A stretch of DNA of 17,941 bases, taken from positions 1 to 17,941 of the forward strand of contig DBDH01000043.1 of assembly GCA_002293455.1 (NCBI GenBank). The letters are read 5' to 3'. This DNA comes from Treponema sp. UBA937 (GTDB taxonomy: Bacteria; Spirochaetota; Spirochaetia; Treponematales; Breznakiellaceae). The translations under genes and the position numbers were made by a program. This document shows positions 7,018-14,052 of the stretch, in pieces (the stretch's first letter is position 1; every line of letters starts with the position of its first letter). Below the pieces are notes generated by a model. It did no database searches and was not told where the DNA came from. It saw only the letters and a list, made by a program, of their open reading frames with translations.

Positions 7018-7926
7018 ATGATGCAACTCCGGGGCGCGTATACCGCTCTTGTTACTCCCATGAAAGATAATGGGGATGTCAATTATGATGCTTTTCGGAA
7101 CCTGGTGCGGTTCCAGATTGAGGGAGGCATTCACGGCCTTGTTCCTCTTGGGTCTACCGGTGAAACAGCAACGCTTTTCCGCGATGAGCAGGATAAGCTG
7201 ATCAAGATATGCGTCGAAGAAACCCGCAAAAAACTCCCCGTTATCGTGGGAACCGGGTCAAATTCGACTCATCATACGATTGAAAACACAAAACGCGCCA
7301 AAGACCTTGGCGCCGACGCGGTGCTTATCGTTACTCCCTACTATAATAAACCCAACGACGCGGGACTGCTTGCCCATTTTGAAGCCGTGGCGAATGCTGT
7401 GAATATTCCCATCGTCGTGTACAACATCGCGTCCCGGACAGGGAAGAACATCAGCCCAAAATTGATGAAGCAGATCGTTCAAATCCCCAGCGTTATCGGC
7501 ATTAAGGAAAGTTCCGGTGATTTAAGCCAAATCGGAGACATGATGAACGAGGTTGTTCTGCCCGCAAAAGCCGGCGGCCGGAATCTTGCTTTCCTTTCCG
7601 GTGATGATTACTGCACACTGCCGATTTGCGCGATGGGCGGAGACGGTGCAATTTCTGTGGTATCGAATTTGATACCCGCGAGGATTGCCGCCCTTTGCCG
7701 CGCCTGTCTTTCCGAAAACTACGAGGAAGCGAGGAAGCTCCATTACGAACTGCTGCCCTTCTTTAAAGCCGCTTTTATCGATACGAACCCCATTCCCATA
7801 AAAGCCGCCATGAATTGGGCGGGGATGGATGCCGGAACGCTTCGGCTTCCGCTCCTGCCTCTTGCGGAAGAATTGGCGGCTCCCTTGAAAGAAGCACTCA
7901 AAGCGGCAAATATCGAAATAAAATAA
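7018..7926 (+). CDS. dapA: 4-hydroxy-tetrahydrodipicolinate synthase
   Basis: A 302-residue cytoplasmic TIM-barrel enzyme of the DHDPS/NAL family, close to the usual length of about 290-300. It condenses pyruvate with L-aspartate 4-semialdehyde, the first step committed to diaminopimelate and lysine. The active-site set is present: GSTGE (45-49) with the threonine of the catalytic triad, Y109, Y135, the R140 that binds the semialdehyde carboxylate in SRTG, and the Schiff-base lysine K163 in IGIKESSG. GGAG (7008-7011) lies six bases before ATG 7018, and a second ATG follows immediately. It heads a plus-strand cluster with a leucine-dehydrogenase-like gene and asd, whose product supplies its substrate. 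N-acetylneuraminate lyase or other family aldolases are the alternatives, but asd in the same cluster favours DapA. Confidence 0.93.
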   Translation: MMQLRGAYTALVTPMKDNGDVNYDAFRNLVRFQIEGGIHGLVPLGSTGETATLFRDEQDKLIKICVEETRKKLPVIVGTGSNSTHHTIENTKRAKDLGADAVLIVTPYYNKPNDAGLLAHFEAVANAVNIPIVVYNIASRTGKNISPKLMKQIVQIPSVIGIKESSGDLSQIGDMMNEVVLPAKAGGRNLAFLSGDDYCTLPICAMGGDGAISVVSNLIPARIAALCRACLSENYEEARKLHYELLPFFKAAFIDTNPIPIKAAMNWAGMDAGTLRLPLLPLAEELAAPLKEALKAANIEIK

Positions 7927-7959
7927 CGTTCTGTAAAACTGAAAGCAGCCGGTACTCAT

Positions 7960-7965
7960 AGGAGA
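7960..7965 (+). promoter_or_regulatory. Ribosome-binding site deciding the dehydrogenase start
   Basis: AGGAGA ends nine bases before ATG 7975 but directly abuts ATG 7966, so it can only serve the inner codon well. Confidence 0.7.
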
Positions 7966-7974
7966 ATGAATGAT

Positions 7975-9015
7975 ATGAAAGTTTTAGAGTCGATGAATAC
8001 GTATGGACATGAGCAAATCCTTTTTGTGCATGACGAGAATGTTGGACTTAATGCCATTATTGCAATCCACAGCACGGTGTTAGGTCCGGCTCTCGGAGGC
8101 ACGCGCTTTTTTAATTACGCGACTGAAGAAGACGCGCTTTTTGATGTGCTGCGCCTTTCAAGAGGAATGACGCTGAAAAACGCGGCGGCCGGTCTTAAAC
8201 TTGGCGGCGGCAAGGCTGTCATTATGGGCGATCCTGATACATTAAAGTCGCGGGAATTTTTACATGTTTACGCAAAGTATATCCATTCGTTACATGGGAA
8301 ATACTATACTGCCGAGGATGTGAATATAAACGCTGATGATGTTGCTTGCATGAATGAAGTTACCCAATTTGTAACGGGGACTCCAGGTGTAAGCGGTAAC
8401 CCTTCGCCATTTACTGCGCGCGGTATTTATATGGGAATGAAAGCAGGAGCGGGCGTAAAGTTCGGCACTGATTCGCTTAAAGATAAAACCATTGTGGTTC
8501 AGGGTTTGGGCAGTGTCGGTTACGCGCTCTGCGGCTATCTTAAAAAGGAAGGCGCCCATCTTAAAGTATATGATGTTAAATCTGAAAACATAAAAAAAGC
8601 GGTTGAGGAATTTGGAGCTGCCGCAATCAACGGTGAAGAAGTGTTAACATCAGAATGCGATATTTTTGCTCCATGCGCGATGGGGGCTGTGCTGAATACC
8701 GGGAATGTTGATGCTTTGAAATGCAGGCTCATTGCCGGGGCCGCGAACAATGTCCTCATGGACGCTGAAACAGGAGACGCTCTGGAACGTTTGGACATAT
8801 TGTATCTGCCCGATTATATTATAAACGCGGGCGGCGTGATAAACTGCGGTATGGAAATTACAGATCAGACCTACAGTGCCGATGCCGTCAATGCCAAAGT
8901 TGATGCAATATATGATACAACACTTAGAATTATTTCAAGTGCCAAAGAAAAAAATATAAGCACTTACCGCGCGGCTGATGAATACGCCGAAGCTATTGTG
9001 AATTCACAGCGTTAA
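7975..9015 (+). CDS. Leucine dehydrogenase family (Glu/Leu/Phe/Val dehydrogenase)
   Basis: A 346-residue NAD-dependent amino-acid dehydrogenase that should interconvert a branched-chain L-amino acid with its 2-oxo acid and ammonia. From ATG 7975 the numbering agrees with Bacillus leucine dehydrogenases as I recall them. LGPALGGTR is at 36-44, the carboxylate-binding lysine is K68, the catalytic lysine is K80 in GLKLGGGKAVI, and AEDVN (113-117) carries the conserved aspartate. The nucleotide loop is GLGSVG (177-182), and D200 after the second strand indicates NAD rather than NADP. Of the recalled substrate-pocket residues, L40, A113 and the valine of GGV (288) are kept. The last valine is replaced by C291. 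It lies 48 bases after dapA and 27 before asd, yet hand counts of 60-base lines give mostly 33-47% GC against 52-63% in sampled lines of its neighbours. This is a sign of separate origin. Confidence 0.88.
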   Translation: MKVLESMNTYGHEQILFVHDENVGLNAIIAIHSTVLGPALGGTRFFNYATEEDALFDVLRLSRGMTLKNAAAGLKLGGGKAVIMGDPDTLKSREFLHVYAKYIHSLHGKYYTAEDVNINADDVACMNEVTQFVTGTPGVSGNPSPFTARGIYMGMKAGAGVKFGTDSLKDKTIVVQGLGSVGYALCGYLKKEGAHLKVYDVKSENIKKAVEEFGAAAINGEEVLTSECDIFAPCAMGAVLNTGNVDALKCRLIAGAANNVLMDAETGDALERLDILYLPDYIINAGGVINCGMEITDQTYSADAVNAKVDAIYDTTLRIISSAKEKNISTYRAADEYAEAIVNSQR

Positions 9016-9042
9016 ACAATCGATTAAGGAGAAGAAGATACG

Positions 9043-10140
9043 ATGCAAAAAATACCTGTTGGAGTTTTAGGCGCCACCGGCATGGTGGGCCAGCAATATA
9101 TCAGCCTGTTAAGGAATCACCCCTGGTTTGAGGTAACCTACGTTGCCGCCTCTCCCCGAAGCGCGGGAAAATCGTACCGGGACGCAACAGCCGGACGATG
9201 GCAGTTAGCCGCCTCTTATCATCCCGCGGTAGGCGACCTTATCGTAGAAGACGCGAACGATGTAAGCCGCGCCGTTGCGGCATCCAAGGCGGGCAAATGC
9301 GCCTTTGTGTTTTCCGCTTTGGAGATGGGCAAAGACGAGATCAAAAAGCTCGAAGAAAGTTACGCGGCGGCGGGGATTCCTGTCGTTTCCAACGCCTCCG
9401 CCCACCGCTGGACCGCCGATGTTCCCATGCTCATTGCCGAAGTGAATCCTCACCACATCGACATCATCCCGATTCAGCGGAAAAACCGCGGCTGGGACAA
9501 GGGCTTTATCGCCGTAAAGCCGAACTGTTCGATACAAAGCTACATGACTCCGGTCTGGGCTTTAATCCAAAGCGGCTATGAAATCCGCCGCATGTTTGTT
9601 ACTACCATGCAGGCCGTTTCCGGCGCGGGTTACCCCGGTGTTGCCAGCCTCGACGTTGTGGACAACATCGTTCCCTACATCGGCGGCGAAGAAGAAAAAT
9701 CTGAACAGGAACCCTTAAAGATTTTAGGCGAAGTCCGGGGCGGTGCTATCGAAAACGCGGCGGAGCCGCTTATTTCCGCTCACTGTAACCGGGTTCCTGT
9801 CGTGGACGGCCACACGGCCTGCGTAAGCCTTGAGTTCGGTGAAAAGAAGCCAAGCATCGATGAAATAAAAGCTGTCTGGAGCGCGTTCCGCGCCGTTCCG
9901 CAGGAACTGGAACTGCCTATGGCGCCGGCCCGGCCCATCATCATTCGGGAAGAAGCCGACCGGCCCCAGCCCCGCAAAGACCGCGATGCTGATAAAGCGA
10001 TGGCCGTCAGCGTCGGCAGGATTCGTCCCTGCGGCATCTTTGATATCCGCTTTGTGGGCTTGTCGCATAATACTGTCCGCGGGGCTGCCGGCGGCGGCAT
10101 CCTGAACGCGGAACTGTTAAAGGCAAAAGGATACCTGTAA
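9043..10140 (+). CDS. asd: Aspartate-semialdehyde dehydrogenase (archaeal/yeast/chlamydial type)
   Basis: A 365-residue cytoplasmic enzyme that reduces L-4-aspartyl phosphate with NADPH to L-aspartate 4-semialdehyde, the branch point to diaminopimelate/lysine, threonine and methionine. The nucleotide-binding loop GATGMVG is at 10-16. The catalytic cysteine is C162 in KPNCSIQ. The general-base histidine is H257 in the stretch that starts with C248 (CNRVPVVDGH). The KPNCSIQ form and the long C-terminal segment with GRIRPCGIFDIRFVGLSHNTVRG place it in the archaeal/fungal/chlamydial clade rather than the Gram-negative clade. AAGGAG (9026-9031) precedes ATG 9043 by 11 bases. It is the last gene of the dapA cluster and is followed by a strong hairpin. 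The product feeds DapA directly. Confidence 0.94.
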   Translation: MQKIPVGVLGATGMVGQQYISLLRNHPWFEVTYVAASPRSAGKSYRDATAGRWQLAASYHPAVGDLIVEDANDVSRAVAASKAGKCAFVFSALEMGKDEIKKLEESYAAAGIPVVSNASAHRWTADVPMLIAEVNPHHIDIIPIQRKNRGWDKGFIAVKPNCSIQSYMTPVWALIQSGYEIRRMFVTTMQAVSGAGYPGVASLDVVDNIVPYIGGEEEKSEQEPLKILGEVRGGAIENAAEPLISAHCNRVPVVDGHTACVSLEFGEKKPSIDEIKAVWSAFRAVPQELELPMAPARPIIIREEADRPQPRKDRDADKAMAVSVGRIRPCGIFDIRFVGLSHNTVRGAAGGGILNAELLKAKGYL

Positions 10141-10143
10141 AAT

Positions 10144-10180
10144 TATCTTCCCGGAATGAACGCTCCGGGAAGATATTGAT
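10144..10180 (+). terminator. Probable terminator after asd
   Basis: A perfect 12-bp stem (10144-10155 with 10164-10175) with an 8-nt loop begins three bases after the asd stop codon. The following sequence is only moderately T-rich, so efficiency is uncertain, but position and stability suggest transcript end or 3-prime protection. Confidence 0.6.
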
Positions 10181-10192
10181 CATCTTTTCCCC

Positions 10193-10221
10193 CTGACAAA
10201 TTCTCTTCTCTGCAATATAGT
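10193..10221 (+). promoter_or_regulatory. Sigma-70-type promoter of the EEP-family gene
   Basis: CTGACA (10193-10198) and TATAGT (10216-10221) match five of six consensus bases each and are 17 bp apart. The predicted start at about 10228 leaves a leader of about 58 bases before ATG 10287. Confidence 0.7.
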
Positions 10222-10272
10222 ATAGTGAGGGTGTTCTAACAGCTGGGCACCTCCGTTGTGAAAGTATTTTAT

Positions 10273-10278
10273 AAGGAA
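10273..10278 (+). promoter_or_regulatory. Ribosome-binding site deciding the EEP-protein start
   Basis: AAGGAA ends eight bases before ATG 10287 but only two before the in-frame ATG 10281, so the inner start is preferred. Confidence 0.6.
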
Positions 10279-10286
10279 ATATGATT

Positions 10287-11366
10287 ATGAAACATGTTGT
10301 ACGGAAAATTCTGATTGTGTCCGGTATCGTATTGGGCGCTGTCCTAATACTGATGTTATGCGGCATTCTTTTTCTCAGCGTAACGGAATACAAACCGAGT
10401 GCGGTTGAATCTTTGCCGGTGGAAAACAATCAGAACCGTCTCGTTGAAACGGGGAAGCCCCTGTCGGTTTTGTCTATGAATATCGGTTACGGGGCCTTGG
10501 ATCGAAGCCAGGATTTTTTCATGGACGGAGGGAGCGGCGTCAGGCCTTCATCGGCAGAGAGTATTACAAATAACATGAAGGGAATGCGGGATTTCTTTGA
10601 AACCATTGACGCGGATATTTTTTTGCTGCAGGAAGTTGATCTCCGCTCACACCGGTCCTATCGGATAAATGAACAAGCATATCTTTTGGAAACGCTTCGC
10701 GGCGGCAGCGCCTTTGCTTACAACTTCAACGTTCCTTTTGTACCCATTCCTCCAAGCAGTCCTATCGGCAAAGTGGAAAGCGGGCTTCTTACATTGAGCC
10801 GCTTCCAAGTGAACGCCGCGGAACGCGCCGCCCTGCCGGTTCCCTTTACCTGGCCTGTCAGAATCGCCAATCTTAAACGGTGTCTTTTAATTGAACGGCT
10901 TCCCATAAAAGATTCCGGCAAGGAATTAGTCCTCATCAATCTGCATTTGGAAGCGTATGATGACGGCGAAGGAAAGGCCGCGCAAACAAAAGTGCTGATG
11001 GATATTTTGAACGCGGAATATGAAAAAGGAAATTATTGCGTTGCCGGCGGCGATTTTAACCAAACATTTCCGGGTGTAACCGAACAGTTTCCCGTCATCA
11101 GCCGTGATTTTTTTGAGCCCGGCATGTTATCCGAAGAAATGCTGAACCCCGGCTGGCGTTTTGCCTTTGACGGCGACACGCCTTCGTGCCGCCTTTTGAA
11201 TCAGCCTTATGAAAAAGATGCGGCAAATACTCAATATTACGTCATTGACGGCTTTATCATTTCGCCCAATGTGGAATTATCGACCGTTGAGACCATCAAT
11301 ATGGATTTTGAATTTTCTGACCATAATCCGGTTTTTCTACAAGTGGTGCTGAAAGATACGGAATAA
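10287..11366 (+). CDS. Membrane-anchored endonuclease/exonuclease/phosphatase-family protein
   Basis: A 359-residue protein with a short basic N-terminus (R6, K7), one membrane span (about 8-32) and a DNase I-like EEP fold from about residue 58 to the end. All the metal and catalytic positions of the fold can be seen: N65 in SMNIGYG, E116 in LLQEVD, H220 in NLHLEA, D256 and N258 in GGDFNQ, D321 in YVIDGF, and D345-H346 in SDHNP. The enzyme should therefore be active on a phosphodiester or phosphomonoester. The positive-inside rule places the domain in the periplasm, where phospholipids, phosphosugars or extracellular nucleic acid are possible substrates, but none can be chosen from sequence. 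It has its own promoter and ends 66 bases before the convergent transporter operon. Confidence 0.87.
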   Translation: MKHVVRKILIVSGIVLGAVLILMLCGILFLSVTEYKPSAVESLPVENNQNRLVETGKPLSVLSMNIGYGALDRSQDFFMDGGSGVRPSSAESITNNMKGMRDFFETIDADIFLLQEVDLRSHRSYRINEQAYLLETLRGGSAFAYNFNVPFVPIPPSSPIGKVESGLLTLSRFQVNAAERAALPVPFTWPVRIANLKRCLLIERLPIKDSGKELVLINLHLEAYDDGEGKAAQTKVLMDILNAEYEKGNYCVAGGDFNQTFPGVTEQFPVISRDFFEPGMLSEEMLNPGWRFAFDGDTPSCRLLNQPYEKDAANTQYYVIDGFIISPNVELSTVETINMDFEFSDHNPVFLQVVLKDTE

Positions 11367-11386
11367 TTTTTTCAGGCGTTATCATA

Positions 11387-11416
11387 CCGGGACCGATCTT
11401 TCCGGAACAGTCCCGG
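11387..11416. repeat. Inverted repeat between convergent genes
   Basis: CCGGGAC (11387-11393) and GTCCCGG (11410-11416) form a perfect 7-bp stem around a 16-nt loop. It sits between the stops of the EEP gene and the last transporter-operon gene. No T-tract follows on either strand, so a terminator role for either or both transcripts is only possible. Confidence 0.45.
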
Positions 11417-11432
11417 CGTGACAGCAATATAT

Positions 11433-11882
11433 TTATGGGCCAAAACTCTCAAACTCATTTGCTGCCGCTTCATCCTGCGTTTCGCGGACCTGATCCTGAA
11501 CGCGGAAAGGTTCGATAAAATCCAGTCCGGCCAGCATTTTCGGCACCGAAAGAAGATACATATCTTCTTTTAGGGGAAGATGGAATTCCTTTTCAACCGG
11601 CTGGCGGCCGTCGGTAAACTCAACAAGGATTTTATGATTAGGACCGGATACCGTAAGACGAATCCGGTCTCCTTCCCAGATTTCTTCATCATCCTGCTGG
11701 TCAATCGTTACGTTCATAACTTTGATTGCCTGGTAAGAGCCGTCAGACGCTTTCTGATTATCCACGAGCAAAGTATGACCGCGGCAGGCAAAGAAAATCA
11801 CCACGCCAAGACCGATCCAAAGAAGCATTAAGATTCCGCGGAGAAGCGGACGGCGGGCTGTTTCATTTTTGAAAATATTCAC
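11433..11882 (-). CDS. Small single-pass membrane protein, last gene of the ABC operon
   Basis: A 149-residue protein of unknown function. The N-terminus is basic (KNETARRPLLR), followed by one span (about residues 16-33). The rest is a periplasmic domain that reads like a small beta-sandwich (IKVMNVTIDQ, GDRIRLTVSGPNHKILVEF) and ends in an acidic tail. I recall a family of unknown function (DUF6672) found in this operon position in treponemes, but I cannot verify the assignment. The start is a GTG only two bases past the stop of the upstream permease (TAA at 11885-11887), with GGAG seven bases before it. It is therefore translated in step with the transporter. It could be an accessory or stabilising subunit. 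There is no ATPase, transport or lipobox motif. Confidence 0.75.
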   Translation of the reverse strand: MNIFKNETARRPLLRGILMLLWIGLGVVIFFACRGHTLLVDNQKASDGSYQAIKVMNVTIDQQDDEEIWEGDRIRLTVSGPNHKILVEFTDGRQPVEKEFHLPLKEDMYLLSVPKMLAGLDFIEPFRVQDQVRETQDEAAANEFESFGP

Positions 11883-11884
11883 GG

Positions 11885-12997
11885 TTACGCTCCTTTCCCG
11901 GCGGCAGCGGTCCCGCCCCGGAGTCCTTCTCTCGCGTGATCGGCATTGGCCTTCTTTCTCCAGGCGTGAAGAACCAGAGCCAGCGCGATAATCGCGTAGC
12001 TGAACGCGTCCCGGAAGAACTCTCCAATCTGGGCCGATCCGAAAAGATTTGCCCCCGCCCGCGGAACCACGGTATACATAAGATGAAGGAGCAGCGTACC
12101 AAAGAACACGTTCGGAATAGTGGCCTTACTTGCCGAAGCGCCTCCGACGAGGATTGCCGCGGCGGCAAAAAAACCCGTCTGCTTATGCGCGTTATAAGTC
12201 GCCATATTTCCCATGTTCTGGAGAAAAATCAGCTGACCGATGCTCGCCAATATCGTCGAAATGATGATGGCGATGATTCTCGTTCTGTCCACAGGAATCC
12301 CCGCGGCATGAGCCACTTGCTGATCCTGCCCGACGGCGCGCATATCCTGACCGAGTTTGGTTTTCCTAAACCAAACGATGAAAACACAGAGCAGCGCAAT
12401 CACAAGATAATTCGTCAGCGGTACAACAATCCCGCCGATTCTTATCGGAATCAAAACATCCAAAGATTGGCGTACCGAATCCAGATTAAGCGTATTCCGT
12501 ATGCCGTAACCGCGGCTCAAGGTGATCGCCAAAGAATGCACCGGAATGATAGAACCCATCATGTATAGAACGATGAGCTGGTAAAACCCGTCCATGAAAA
12601 AACCGAGAATATAACCGGTAACCATTTCCCGGCCTTTCGCGCGGTTCAGGATTTGTCCCGCGACCCAGCCCAGCCCGGCAGCGATGGGAACCGCAATAAG
12701 GCTCGCGAAAATAAGCCCCGGCACGCCGATAATGTTCCAGTCCACGGCAAAGATCAAACCAATCTGTCCGGCCATAGCGCCAAGCGTCATCCCAAAGTTA
12801 ATGCCCATTCCCGCCATAATCGGCAAGAGAAGGCTGAACACAAGAAAGCAGTTCCGGCCTATCCGGGTAACAACTTCCTGGGTTATGGAAAAAAGAGAAA
12901 GTCCCGATATGGGAATTGCCACAAGAGTGATAAACACAAAAATGACAACTACAATGTTATCCGCTAAAAAACGGCGAAAATCGAAATTCTTTTTCAT
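11885..12997 (-). CDS. ABC transporter permease (BPD_transp_2 family), second subunit
   Basis: A 370-residue integral membrane protein with about nine or ten hydrophobic spans, of the permease class shared by ribose, purine-nucleoside and branched-chain amino-acid importers. The coupling region is recognisable in the stretch from LGQDMRAVGQ to RTRIIAIIIST, followed by AILVGGASASKATI, the usual glycine-rich turn of this family. The C-terminus is basic and soluble. The start ATG 12997 overlaps the stop of the first permease by 4 bp (ATGA), and a purine-rich AAGGTGA precedes it. With the other permease it should form a heterodimeric channel driven by the two-domain ATPase encoded just upstream. 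Substrate is unknown. Confidence 0.9.
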   Translation of the reverse strand: MKKNFDFRRFLADNIVVVIFVFITLVAIPISGLSLFSITQEVVTRIGRNCFLVFSLLLPIMAGMGINFGMTLGAMAGQIGLIFAVDWNIIGVPGLIFASLIAVPIAAGLGWVAGQILNRAKGREMVTGYILGFFMDGFYQLIVLYMMGSIIPVHSLAITLSRGYGIRNTLNLDSVRQSLDVLIPIRIGGIVVPLTNYLVIALLCVFIVWFRKTKLGQDMRAVGQDQQVAHAAGIPVDRTRIIAIIISTILASIGQLIFLQNMGNMATYNAHKQTGFFAAAAILVGGASASKATIPNVFFGTLLLHLMYTVVPRAGANLFGSAQIGEFFRDAFSYAIIALALVLHAWRKKANADHAREGLRGGTAAAGKGA

Positions 12998-14052
12998 TTG
13001 GTCACCTTCGTTTTTCTGGTTAAGGCATAGATGATCATGCCGTTGGAAATGAGGATACGGATAACCTCGGACATATCGGTTTTTAATATATTGTTGATAA
13101 CCGACGGCGTCATCGCGAGAATGCTTTGAAAAAGAAAGGTTCCCACCACTACATTGAGAATGCTTGCTTTATTCACGGAAGCCCCCCCAAGAAGAACCGC
13201 CGCGACAGCCGGAAAAGCCATATACAGAGGAGCGTTGTACAATTGAACAAACCCGAAACTCTGCTGATACACCAAAATCCCGACAGCTGCAAAAATCGTG
13301 GAAACCATCACGCTGATGATTCTCATCCGGTTGATGGAAACTCCTCCGGCCCTCGCAAAATCAGGATTGGAACCTACCGCGGTCAAAGCGGTTCCGGTTC
13401 GGCTCCGCATAAAAACCCACATGATAAAAGCCATCAAGATAAAAAACAGAATCGCTCCGGTGGGGAACATAAAAGTCGCCCCAATCCTGACAGCCAAAAA
13501 GTTGTTGAGGATTTTCGCCCAATACCCTTCAAGCGTGATCGTGGTTCTTAATCCCGATCCTCCGTAACCCCAAACCATGGTAGGATTACTGTAAGGCAGA
13601 ACAATCCACATAATCGCCATAAACGTAACAATGGAAAATCCCACATACATGGCGATGGTCATTTCCTCGCCTTTGACCTTGTTCAAAAGCTGGCCGTAAA
13701 GCCACCCGAAAAGAAGGGCAAAGGGAAGACAGAACGCGACAGCCCCTGCAAACCCGAGGATGCCGGTCAAACCAAGCTGCATCGCAATCGTCGAACCTAA
13801 AAGCCCCGCGACTATTCCGACCGGCAGCCCGAAGTTAAGCCCCGTTCCGGCCTGCATCATCGGAACCATCGCCAAAACAAGAACGGCGTTCTGACCGAAG
13901 CGGACGATCACATCCGACAGCGAAGTACGGATATTCACTCCCACAAAAGGAGCTACTATAAAAAGAATCACCACGAAAATAAAAATGATGATTCTGGGCC
14001 ATCCGAAATCAGTTACAAATTCTTTAATTGATTTTCCCGCATGGTCGCTCAT
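12994..14052 (-). CDS. ABC transporter permease (BPD_transp_2 family), first subunit
   Basis: A 352-residue inner-membrane protein with about nine or ten spans, homologous in plan to the next gene. The family stretch is seen from TALTAVGSNP to RMRIISVMVST, followed by AVLLGGASVNKASI. The two permeases share the GGAS.NKA / GGASASKA turn and similar spacing, consistent with an old duplication. GGGAGG stands before ATG 14052, and the start overlaps the ATPase stop by 4 bp (ATGA), indicating translational coupling. The N-terminal about 15 residues are charged and should be cytoplasmic. Confidence 0.9.
   Translation of the reverse strand: MSDHAGKSIKEFVTDFGWPRIIIFIFVVILFIVAPFVGVNIRTSLSDVIVRFGQNAVLVLAMVPMMQAGTGLNFGLPVGIVAGLLGSTIAMQLGLTGILGFAGAVAFCLPFALLFGWLYGQLLNKVKGEEMTIAMYVGFSIVTFMAIMWIVLPYSNPTMVWGYGGSGLRTTITLEGYWAKILNNFLAVRIGATFMFPTGAILFFILMAFIMWVFMRSRTGTALTAVGSNPDFARAGGVSINRMRIISVMVSTIFAAVGILVYQQSFGFVQLYNAPLYMAFPAVAAVLLGGASVNKASILNVVVGTFLFQSILAMTPSVINNILKTDMSEVIRILISNGMIIYALTRKTKVTK

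Noticed and set aside
7975..9015. Calling the dehydrogenase a diaminopimelate dehydrogenase because of its neighbours
   Set aside because: The sequence has the leucine-dehydrogenase fold motifs (GGGKAVI lysine, GLGSVG), which diaminopimelate dehydrogenase does not share.
11936..12568. Open frame of 210 codons opposite the second permease
   Set aside because: Rich in Arg, Asn and His as expected from reading membrane-protein codons backwards; no motif.
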